This document shows positions 54,764 to 61,966 of a stretch of 64,000 nucleotides of DNA, piece by piece. The DNA comes from Photobacterium leiognathi (lineage in GTDB: Bacteria; Pseudomonadota; Gammaproteobacteria; Enterobacterales; Vibrionaceae). The position numbers and the translations under genes are program-made. Position 1 is the stretch's first letter. Each line of letters starts with the position of its first letter. The notes under the pieces are model-generated. The model had not been told where the DNA came from, ran no database searches, and saw only the letters and a program-made list of their open reading frames with translations. The stretch lies in contig NZ_CP131601.1 in NCBI RefSeq assembly GCF_030685535.1, positions 1,612,001 through 1,676,000 of the forward strand. Direction: 5' to 3'.

Positions 54764-55029
54764 GTAATTAACAGCAAGGTTTAAGTACAAGGCAAACTGA
54801 CAATTTGCAGCAGTATTTAAAATTGATGTTAATTACCTATTTTATGGTAAATAACCAATACTGTTAAATAGCTTACTTATAGATGCGAAAGAGTAGCGGT
54901 GGTTGGTACACATAGAGGTATTACGTATTGCCATATCTATAACTAGATACTATATTTAACATAATATACATAATGCGTACTTAAATATAATATTGAAATG
55001 ATGACGATTTGGCTTGGTAAATCTGTTGG

Positions 55030-55269
55030 TTACTGAGTTTTAAGTGCTTCAAGCAGCTCGTTCATGCCATCATCAAATTCAGGCGCACCTCGGTAACTTG
55101 TAATTCCATGATGCTCATGTGCAAACCTCATTGTTGCGTCGGCTGACTCGAATGGCCCATAAATTTCAAACTGATGTCCTTCGATAACTTTTGATAAAAA
55201 CCACATGCCGATTTTGAATGTATCGTTGGTGCTGCGTTGTATATCTTCAACGTTCTCGACTGTAATATT
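55030..55269 (-). pseudogene. Gene remnant: 79-codon open frame without a proper start
   Basis: The minus strand encodes NITVENVEDIQRSTNDTFKI, then GMWFLSKVIEGHQFEIYGPF, ESADATMRFAHEHHGITSYR, GAPEFDDGMNELLEALKTQ and TAA. Composition and flow look like a genuine small protein, but the frame is closed by a TAA at 55270-55272 with no start codon near a ribosome site. The first ATG (55206) is internal. Probably the C-terminal part of a decayed gene. Family not recognised. Confidence 0.5.
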
Positions 55270-55277
55270 TTAAAATG

Positions 55278-55411
55278 TTAGTTTTGTTTGCACTTGAACT
55301 TGCCGTTGTTGTTATCGAAAGAAAAATGTTGGCGCGCTTTAAATTGTCATTGTGCGTTCTCTAAAATTGATTTGTTGCTTTCAAGTGCCTTCATTCGCTC
55401 TAAACGAATCA
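55278..55411 (-). pseudogene. Gene remnant with internal TGA
   Basis: One minus-strand frame reads LIRLERMKALESNKSILENA, then Q, TGA, QFKARQHFSFDNNNGKFKCK, QN and TAA. The coiled-coil-like first part and the continuous sense after the TGA suggest a former gene with a nonsense change, again TGA, which could replace TGG. Short and uncertain. Confidence 0.4.
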
Positions 55412-55593
55412 ATTAAAGATTTGCTTATACTTTCAATGTCTCTGGTTAGCATCTATCTATGAACCACGACCAATTTGCCACTTATTCTACAACGGATTTT
55501 AATCCGAAGCGTATAAACTTTAAATTCCCCAAGTTATCAATCTATTATTGCATGAAGTCCGCTCTTTAAGCTTATCTTCTTCTGAAACTTTGC

Positions 55594-55723
55594 TTACTCT
55601 TCTTTAGTAGGCATTTCTTCGATTGCCTCTTTTGCCCTTTATTAAAATTTCAATATCTTCGAGGCGCTTTAGGTCTACACCTGTGACGTTTATTTTTATA
55701 TTGGTCATATCGGATATCGGCAT
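55594..55723 (-). pseudogene. Remnant of a ~42-residue small protein with one-base frameshift
   Basis: ATG 55723 opens MPISDMTNIKINVTGVDLKR, LEDIEILIK. Then a natural-looking C-terminus KEAIEEMPTKEE with TAA at 55594 appears in a frame shifted by one. The span of 130 bases is one more than 43 codons, so a single extra base (probably in GGGC) breaks it. Together with the two remnants downstream it marks a decayed minus-strand gene cluster. Confidence 0.45.
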
Positions 55724-55945
55724 CTTTTTATTTATTTAAATAAAATAGTTACAGCGTCACCAATCTGGTATTTTATAAATCACCCGTATAAATAATGCGC
55801 ACAAAATAGGCAAAAGCATTAATACATAGCTAGTTAACAGCCACAAAATTATATGTACATAGAAATTAATGCTATTTTTGTATAAAATGAGTGCTCTTTA
55901 TGAGTCGTTATCCCCTTTAACAACTCTCCTATTGATAAGTAAAAT

Positions 55946-56749
55946 ATGAACGATGAAGTAAACAACGGAGTCGAACGGTTTGGTCGTTTTGAGATTGATT
56001 TTTCTCGCAGAACGATCACTCGTGTTAGTGATAATGCTGTTTTAAAAGTATCACGCTCAGAGACTCATATTTTTGCTTTATTAGCAAATTCAGCAAACCA
56101 AACCATCCATAGAGAGACATTGCTCAAAGAGTGTTGGCAAGGTAAAGTTGTTACCAATAACTCATTAACGGTAGCAATTAAGAACTTACGTACAGCTTTT
56201 AGTAAAATTGGTGAGCATAAGATTATCCAAACTGAGCCTAAGCTTGGCTACTCTATTAAAGAGGCAGCCCTAGCTGATGATGGTTATTTTCAACCTTCCT
56301 GTAAAGAAGACGATATCAGCAAGCATATTGAAGCACATCAGATAGCTGAAAGCCTAGAAATGCGAGAACATCCTGAATGTATTATCGAAAAACAGATAAA
56401 TACAAAATCGCCTAAACAGTCTAACTCATTGTTTAAACGATTTGAGTCATTCAGTATTACTGATTTTCTTGTGGTCAGCTTTTTCTTTTTAGTTACTCTA
56501 TTTGCTTGTTATCAATACCTTTTCTTTGTTGATACTACCAATGTAGATGGTATTTCTGTCCATTATAATGGTGTGGCGTTACCCAATCCGGTGATGACAG
56601 CTATAACTGAACATAAAACAGGTGATATTGGTCAATGGTATGCATTTCCTGTTGGTGGTTTATGCGAGCGTTATAAATTAATTGGTGTATTAAATGAGCA
56701 CTTTATTGATGTAACCTCACAAGTAAACCAGGAGCAATGCCATGATTAA
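55946..56749 (+). CDS. ToxR/VtrA-like transmembrane winged-helix regulator
   Basis: The protein has 267 residues. The N-terminal OmpR/ToxR-type winged helix spans about residues 10-105 (FGRFEIDFSRRTITRVSDN, ETHIFALLANSANQTIHRET, LLKECWQGKVVTNNSLTVAI, PKLGYSIKEA). A variable cytoplasmic linker follows, then one TM at about 171-194 (DFLVVSFFFLVTLFACYQYL). A periplasmic domain of about 70 residues has Cys240 and Cys265. There is no phosphorylation domain. The layout matches membrane regulators (ToxR, TcpP, VtrA, CadC) that read a periplasmic signal and bind DNA directly. The next gene overlaps by 8 bases and encodes a membrane partner, as in ToxRS, TcpPH and VtrAC. Confidence 0.88.
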   Translation: MNDEVNNGVERFGRFEIDFSRRTITRVSDNAVLKVSRSETHIFALLANSANQTIHRETLLKECWQGKVVTNNSLTVAIKNLRTAFSKIGEHKIIQTEPKLGYSIKEAALADDGYFQPSCKEDDISKHIEAHQIAESLEMREHPECIIEKQINTKSPKQSNSLFKRFESFSITDFLVVSFFFLVTLFACYQYLFFVDTTNVDGISVHYNGVALPNPVMTAITEHKTGDIGQWYAFPVGGLCERYKLIGVLNEHFIDVTSQVNQEQCHD

Positions 56750-57179
56750 AAAAGCATTACTTGGTGCATTTCTAGCAGTGTGCTTTATCTTTATTCAAGC
56801 CACGTTTACTGCAGTTAATACGCAATCTTCGTATGTTTTTATTGATAAATACCCTACTTTCGGCTCTGAAATTTTAAAGATTAATTTCAATAATGGCCGT
56901 ATAAAAATGAACTTAGTAAGGAAGAATAAAGAAGATAAGATTATTTCTTCTTCGTTATTTAGCGGTATTTTTCTTCGTTTTCAAAACCATTACTACACTT
57001 TTGGTGTTAAACGCATGAATAAAAGCCGAGAAGTTGATTTTACGTTTAGGAACTTTTTTATTGATTCACTTAGAACGAATGAAGCAGTTTTTATCTCAGA
57101 TGATCGTGGTATTTTAGAATTAGAAGATGGACATGCCATTAATCTAAATAGCCTTCTTTTAGGTAACAAAGTTCGTTAA
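56742..57179 (+). CDS. Putative membrane partner of the ToxR/VtrA-like regulator
   Basis: A 145-residue protein with an N-terminal membrane segment (ALLGAFLAVCFIFIQATFTA) and a periplasmic, beta-rich remainder (SSYVFIDKYPTFGSEILKIN, HYYTFGVKRMNKSREVDFTF, DDRGILELEDGHAINLNSLL). Start ATGATTAA overlaps the regulator's stop. Size and arrangement are close to VtrC (bile-salt-binding partner of VtrA) and ToxS, but I see no clear sequence match to either. The role as signal-binding or stabilising partner is inferred from gene structure. Confidence 0.72.
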   Translation: MIKKALLGAFLAVCFIFIQATFTAVNTQSSYVFIDKYPTFGSEILKINFNNGRIKMNLVRKNKEDKIISSSLFSGIFLRFQNHYYTFGVKRMNKSREVDFTFRNFFIDSLRTNEAVFISDDRGILELEDGHAINLNSLLLGNKVR

Positions 57180-57294
57180 ACATTTAAGTCAGTATTTACG
57201 GTTTAAATTTATTAAAAACATAAAGTTATAGTGCATTAGGGTGTGCGAATAAATTCAAAAAGTGTTATATTATAGTAAGTTAAAGGAGTTTTTC

Positions 57295-57540
57295 ATGGCA
57301 ATAACTATTCGAGACATCGATCAACACTACTACATGATCGAGTCACTAAAATCATTAACTGAAAGTAATGTAACAACAAAAGCATTGATTAAAGGCGGCT
57401 ATTTAGCTGTAGATTTAGGTCAAAAGTTAGATGATGAACGAGAAAAACGTATAAAGGCAGAATCCGAATTAAAAGAACTAAAGGAAAAGTTTGCTGCGTA
57501 TATAAAAAGCAAAGATGAGTTACTTAACGCATTAAAATAG
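57295..57540 (+). CDS. Small coiled-coil protein, possibly DNA-binding
   Basis: An 81-residue protein from ATG 57295 with an excellent ribosome site (TAAAGGAG six bases upstream). The N-terminal part (ITIRDIDQHYYMIESLKSLT, then ESNVTTKALIKGGYLAVDLG) resembles short ribbon-helix-helix-type proteins seen on plasmids and islands. The C-terminal half is a charged coiled coil (DDEREKRIKAESELKELKEK). An in-frame start at 57262 lacks a ribosome site. Function unknown. A perfect 12-bp stem-loop follows. Confidence 0.72.
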   Translation: MAITIRDIDQHYYMIESLKSLTESNVTTKALIKGGYLAVDLGQKLDDEREKRIKAESELKELKEKFAAYIKSKDELLNALK

Positions 57541-57545
57541 TATCT

Positions 57546-57581
57546 ATCACAAGTTAAACTTGATATGGCTTAACTTGTGAT
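57546..57581. terminator. Stem-loop downstream of the coiled-coil protein gene
   Basis: ATCACAAGTTAA and TTAACTTGTGAT are perfect 12-bp arms with a 12-base loop. A/T-rich sequence follows but no long T-run. It lies between convergent genes. Confidence 0.65.
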
Positions 57582-57590
57582 TATTAATCT

Positions 57591-57992
57591 CTATTCAACT
57601 AATTTTATTGTTAACTCTTCAAATTGTGTTTCGGTGTCAAATGCACGACTAAATACGAGATTAGAAAAAGAAGCTAAACAAATTTCAGCAGTATAAGACA
57701 CAATACTCCCCTCCACTAAATGCCCGCCAATTACCTTACCTTTCACATCGGCAACCGATATATGAAGGTGAACATGTGATGGTGTTAATGTCCCTGATAA
57801 CGTTAAAATTTCTAGTGGTCCTGCTAGCTCAATAGTTTTAGACTCATCAGCTAAACGTATAACAGCTTTTTTCAAGCAACCAACACACGAAAGTAATGAG
57901 CCAGCTTGTATCTGATTCTTTTGAATATACTGAAGTATGCTCTCTTTTAAATCAGTACCTTGGGTTAATCTAAATGCATGAGGAGTGATCAA
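57591..57992 (-). CDS. PPC (DUF296) domain protein
   Basis: A 133-residue single-domain protein of the PPC/DUF296 family. It opens HAFRLTQGTDLKESILQYIQ, and has AGSLLSCVGCLKKAVIRLAD, LEILTLSGTLTPSHVHLHIS and GGHLVEGSIVSYTAEICL. The three metal-site histidines are in HVHLH and GGHL. In bacteria these are trimeric and annotated as DNA-binding, but the true role is unclear. No neighbour suggests a pathway. Confidence 0.87.
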   Translation of the reverse strand: MITPHAFRLTQGTDLKESILQYIQKNQIQAGSLLSCVGCLKKAVIRLADESKTIELAGPLEILTLSGTLTPSHVHLHISVADVKGKVIGGHLVEGSIVSYTAEICLASFSNLVFSRAFDTETQFEELTIKLVE

Positions 57993-58012
57993 AATGAAAT
58001 ATCTTATACTAG

Positions 58013-58036
58013 ATGGGCGAGTGTAAACTCGCCCAT
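58013..58036. terminator. Stem-loop after the DUF3634 gene
   Basis: ATGGGCGAGT and ACTCGCCCAT, perfect 10-bp arms with a GTAA loop, just past the minus-strand DUF3634 stop. There is no strong T-run. Confidence 0.6.
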
Positions 58037-58049
58037 TGAGAGGCTAAAC

Positions 58050-58355
58050 TTAAGCCCGTTTGCCCTTTTTGCTTGGCTGCGAGCTATGAGGAAATACATT
58101 ACGAATTCGTTGCTTGATCTTACCTGGAATATCTTTCGAAAAATCAATTTTAGTCGTAAATCGATTTTTATAGACTTTAATCTGCCCACTAAATGGCGTC
58201 TTATGAGCGATCTCTTTACATGATGTTTGAAAGCCTGTTGGTACATCACCTTTCGTCTTGGTTAACTCACCATTTTCAAACTTTAACACCATTATTGGAC
58301 GATCTTTAAAGACAATAAAAATAACAACAACAGCTAAGACTAATACATACTCCAT
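58050..58355 (-). CDS. DUF3634 family membrane-anchored protein
   Basis: The protein has 101 residues: an N-terminal TM (MEYVLVLAVVVIFIVF), then KDRPIMVLKFENGELTKTKG, SCKEIAHKTPFSGQIKVYKN, and a basic tail ending SQPSKKGKRA. This pattern matches DUF3634, a small conserved family of Vibrionaceae and Shewanellaceae with unknown role. Good ribosome site (AAGGAGTAGGTA). Lies next to matP on the same strand. Confidence 0.8.
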   Translation of the reverse strand: MEYVLVLAVVVIFIVFKDRPIMVLKFENGELTKTKGDVPTGFQTSCKEIAHKTPFSGQIKVYKNRFTTKIDFSKDIPGKIKQRIRNVFPHSSQPSKKGKRA

Positions 58356-58408
58356 TACCTACTCCTTAGAAGATGGCTTCATAAAGAACAGCAACCACAC
58401 AACAAAAA

Positions 58409-58873
58409 TTATTCATTAAAAGGGTCGATGTTGAGCAGTTCTGTTAAATTATTCTTAATATCACTGACTTGCTTACTTGCTTGCTCGCTTCTATTGCTCT
58501 CACTTATCAGATATTCAATTGTATCAGATAGAGTTGAACCTAACTCTTGCGATTTTTCAGCTAACTTTTCCCAAACACGATAATCAAGATCGATGGACTT
58601 TTTACGAGTATGTACTTGTTCTGCATTAAAGTGACGTTTACGTTTTGCTCGAATGGCTTGTTTAAGCTTATTCTCCAGTTCAAGAGACATATTGGCATTG
58701 ATCCAATCAATCACTTTGGTTGGTTCATGTTCAATATTAAATAACGCATCAACAGCAGATTCTGCTTCACTACGATCAACAAAACAGGTGATCGCTTCAC
58801 CTTCCTTATGCTTCTTTACTAAATAAGCCCATTTCCAATAGGCTTCAAGATTTTCAAGCTGCTGATATTTCAT
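58409..58873 (-). CDS. matP: Macrodomain Ter protein MatP
   Basis: A 154-residue protein aligning with E. coli MatP along its whole length: MKYQQLENLEAYWKWAYLVK, the central RKRHFNAEQVHTRKKSIDLD, and a ribbon-helix-helix (KKSIDLDYRVWEKLAEKSQE, LGSTLSDTIEYLISE). It binds matS sites and organises the terminus region of the chromosome. It is divergent from lonH, the same arrangement as matP-lonH-fabA-rmf in E. coli. Its matS targets were not found by eye in this window. Confidence 0.94.
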   Translation of the reverse strand: MKYQQLENLEAYWKWAYLVKKHKEGEAITCFVDRSEAESAVDALFNIEHEPTKVIDWINANMSLELENKLKQAIRAKRKRHFNAEQVHTRKKSIDLDYRVWEKLAEKSQELGSTLSDTIEYLISESNRSEQASKQVSDIKNNLTELLNIDPFNE

Positions 58874-59067
58874 AAGATTAATTCATTCTCATCATTCAAC
58901 GAAACCACGTGACAGTGTAACCCTAGAGTTCCCAAATAACAATCCATGATCTAACATTAACTGGTTGTTTTTATGAAACATAAATATAGGTCATAAGTCT
59001 CTATTATGAGGTCTTTGATTGTTTTATACTGCTTACCTTTTCACAGTAACAATAGAAACCTAAATTT

Positions 59068-60802
59068 ATGCATGAAGAATCTTGGCGTACAATGTTTCCT
59101 GATTACACTCAGTACCAGACGACTCTAGATCATTATAGCAATCTTGAACCTGCTTCCATCGGTACTCTTCAACCTCGACTATCAGATGCCGTACGTCGCT
59201 TCAGCGCGCTCAATTTACAGCCTCGCATTCTACGTATTACGGCGCCTGATAATACCTTGTACCGTGACTATATTATTGAACTCATAAAAAAATACCAATT
59301 CAATAGTAATAATAATACAACTTGCTCACAAACGAGTGAAAAAGAGCAGCCGATAATCATTGCGGGTGAAAATGTTACTGCCGAAAAATTGTTTGGTGCG
59401 GTTTACCCACCACTAGAGCAAAACACATTAGCAAAACCAAGTGTTAAGCATGGCTTATTGCATCAAGCTCATAATGGTTACCTGATTCTTTCTATTACGG
59501 CGCTGTTAAGTAATCCATCTTTATGGCCTCGCCTAAAAAGAACCCTTACTGATGGCGTATTAGAATGGGAAGCGTCAAATAAAAAAGTAGTAATTAACCT
59601 ACCGCCAGCTGAAAAACTCAATGTTAAATTAGTAATTATCGGCGATCGTTACTTAATGGCAGAGCTAGACAGTGCAGAGCCAGATCTAAGTACAGGCTTT
59701 GCAATGTACGGTGAGTTTGAACAAGATTTATTACTTAACGATGCAAGCCTTGAAGATTACCTTGGCTATGTAAAAGCTATTATCGATCACCATCAATTAC
59801 CACAGTTTGCAGATAGTGACGCTGTCACAGCTTTATTGAATGCCGAGTGCTCGTTATGCCGAAGACCAAACACGTTTACCGTTATGTTTACTATGGCATC
59901 TAAACCTGCTATCAGAAGCAAGCCTTGAATCAGACGGTAAAGTGATCACAGCAGCTAACATCAAAGCCTCTTTACGTGCTAAAGAATACCGTGAATCTTA
60001 TTTACCAGAGCGTGCCATTGCAGACATTCACCACGGTCAGGTTCTTATCGCTAGTGATGGTAAAGAAATTGGTCAGGTTAACGGCTTAACTGTGGTTGAA
60101 ATGCCTGGACACCCAACAGCTTACGGTGAGCCAGCTCGTATCTCTTGTGTTGTTCACTTTGGTGACGGCGATATTTCCGACGTTGAACGTAAAGTTGAAC
60201 TAGGCGGTAATATTCACGCTAAAGGTATGATGATCATGCAAGCATTTGTTGCGACAGCACTCGACTTAGATCAGGCCTTACCCTACTCGGCTTCAATTGT
60301 ATTTGAACAATCTTACTCAGAAGTTGATGGTGACAGTGCGTCATTAGCTGAGCTATGTGCATTAATGTCTGCACTGTCTTCTCAGCCAATTAACCAACAA
60401 ATTGCTGTAACAGGTGCTGTCGATCAGTTTGGTCGTGTACAGGCTGTTGGTGGTATTAATGAGAAAGTTGAAGGTTTCTATAAGGTTTGTGTGCATCGCG
60501 GCCTAACTGGTAACCAAGGTGTGATCTTACCGAAGACGAACCTAAGTAACCTTTGCTTAAATGATGAGGTTATCGAAGCGATCAAAGCTAAGCAATTCCA
60601 TATTTGGGCTGTTGAGAATGTAGATGAAGCAATTCCTCTTCTTACAGATAAACCATTCCGTAGTGAAAATGAAGAAGATGAGACAATCCTTTCTTTAATT
60701 GAGGAACGTATTGACTACTTCCACCACGGTGATTTATCTAATGAAGTGGGTATTTTGAACAAAATTCGGATCTGTATCGCAAACTGGTTTGTCCAGAACT
60801 GA
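59068..60802 (+). pseudogene. lonH: Lon-like ATP-dependent protease LonH (YcbZ), frameshifted
   Basis: The first 260 codons (from ATG 59068) follow YcbZ/LonH. The remainder, from ARYAEDQTRLPLCLLWHLNL to the end, is in the next frame. The span is 1735 bases, one more than 578 codons. The extra base is near 59843-59847, where removing one G of GCCGAGTGC restores NASARYAEDQ. The C-terminal half keeps a complete Lon protease domain: catalytic Ser in EVDGDSASLAELCALMSAL and Lys in GGINEKVEGFYKVC. As sequenced the proteolytic domain is out of frame with the start. Neighbours matP, fabA and rmf confirm the locus. Confidence 0.88.
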
Positions 60803-60870
60803 TCCGAGTTGTTAAGCTTACACGTGTACGCTAAATTGCTCCCATACTTTTCAAGGAGTTATTTATTCTA

Positions 60871-61386
60871 ATGACACGCCAGCATTCTTATACACACGAA
60901 GAACTCGTCGCATGTGGCAATAGCGAACTTTACGGTCCAGATTTCCCATCATTACCATCAGATAACATGTTAATGATCGACCGTATTGTAAATATCACGG
61001 ATAAAGATGGTGAGCACGGTAAAGGTTTTATCGTTGCTGAATTAGATATCAACCCTGACCTATGGTTCTTTAACTGTCACTTCAAAGGTGACCCAGTAAT
61101 GCCAGGTTGTCTTGGTCTTGATGCAATGTGGCAGTTAGTTGGTTTCTTCTTAGGTTGGTCTGGTGGCGAAGGCAAAGGCCGTGCACTTGGTGTAGGCGAA
61201 GTAAAATTCACTGGTCAAATTCTACCAACAGCAAAGAAAGTGACTTACGAGATCCAACTTAAACGTGTTATTAATCGTAAGCTAATTATGGGTGTTGCAG
61301 ATGGTCGTGTGCTGGTAGATGGTAAAGAAATCTATGTAGCAAAAGATCTTAAAGTGGGTCTTTTCAAAGATACTGACAACTTCTAA
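60871..61386 (+). CDS. fabA: 3-hydroxydecanoyl-ACP dehydratase/isomerase FabA
   Basis: A 171-residue hot-dog-fold enzyme that makes the cis double bond for unsaturated fatty acids. Catalytic His70 and Asp84 lie in [37 protein letters not shown] and [20 protein letters not shown] are also conserved. Full-length and intact. AAGGAG lies 11 bases upstream of ATG. Confidence 0.96.
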   Translation: MTRQHSYTHEELVACGNSELYGPDFPSLPSDNMLMIDRIVNITDKDGEHGKGFIVAELDINPDLWFFNCHFKGDPVMPGCLGLDAMWQLVGFFLGWSGGEGKGRALGVGEVKFTGQILPTAKKVTYEIQLKRVINRKLIMGVADGRVLVDGKEIYVAKDLKVGLFKDTDNF

Positions 61387-61408
61387 TCGCTTTTCATCAA
61401 TAAATTAT

Positions 61409-61444
61409 TAAGCCCTGCTGCAGCAATGTATCAGGGCTTTTTTA
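61409..61444 (+). terminator. Terminator after fabA
   Basis: AAGCCCTG and CAGGGCTT with a long loop (CTGCAGCAATGTAT), then TTTTTT. Confidence 0.87.
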
Positions 61445-61562
61445 TCCACCAGCAAAATAAGATTGCTATCAATATAGAGATAAATTAGTTTTCACTGTTA
61501 TTTTGATAGCTTTCTCTTAGGGATAAATAAAACCACTCTCTCTGCAATGCTATCTTTTTGAC

Positions 61563-61591
61563 ATTAAAAAGCCCCTTCTCCTAAGGGGCTG
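61563..61591 (-). terminator. Terminator after rmf
   Basis: On the minus strand AGCCCCTT and AAGGGGCT close around AGGAG and run into TTTTTAATG, 30 bases beyond the rmf stop. Confidence 0.9.
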
Positions 61592-61620
61592 CAGAATAGG
61601 GTTTAACCATGAGGGAGGTA

Positions 61621-61794
61621 TTATTTATAGAGACCTTGTTGCAAGTCTTCTCTTGCGTCTCGCCAACCACCTAGCCAGTTAGTACGGGCGTCTGTACCTT
61701 GGTACGGACATGCATCTGTAGAACGACCATTTAATCCGGCTTGATAACCTCGAGCCTGCGCACGTTCTAAACGATCCCGCTTTTGTCTCTTCAT
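61621..61794 (-). CDS. rmf: Ribosome modulation factor RMF
   Basis: A 57-codon frame from ATG 61794 to TAA 61621 encodes MKRQKRDRLERARAQGYQAG, LNGRSTDACPYQGTDARTNW, LGGWRDAREDLQQGLYK. This is RMF along its full length (E. coli 55 residues). RMF binds 70S ribosomes in stationary phase and forms inactive 100S dimers. Its place after fabA is as in E. coli. AGGA lies 9-10 bases before the start. Confidence 0.96.
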   Translation of the reverse strand: MKRQKRDRLERAQARGYQAGLNGRSTDACPYQGTDARTNWLGGWRDAREDLQQGLYK

Positions 61795-61913
61795 AGTTCG
61801 GTCCTCATCCTTATCTGTATATTACTTTTCATTACTATTACATAATGATGGAGTTTTTATGTCTCCACTTATAAAAATGGGTGATTACGAACAATTTTTC
61901 AAATATAAAAACG

Positions 61914-61937
61914 AAAAAAGCCCACAAAATGTGAGCT
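61914..61937 (-). terminator. Terminator after the DUF3466 gene
   Basis: On the minus strand GCTCAC pairs with GTGGGC (one G-U pair) around ATTTT, followed by TTTTTT. Confidence 0.8.
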
Positions 61938-61966
61938 TGTATGAATAATGTAATTTCTTTAAAAAA

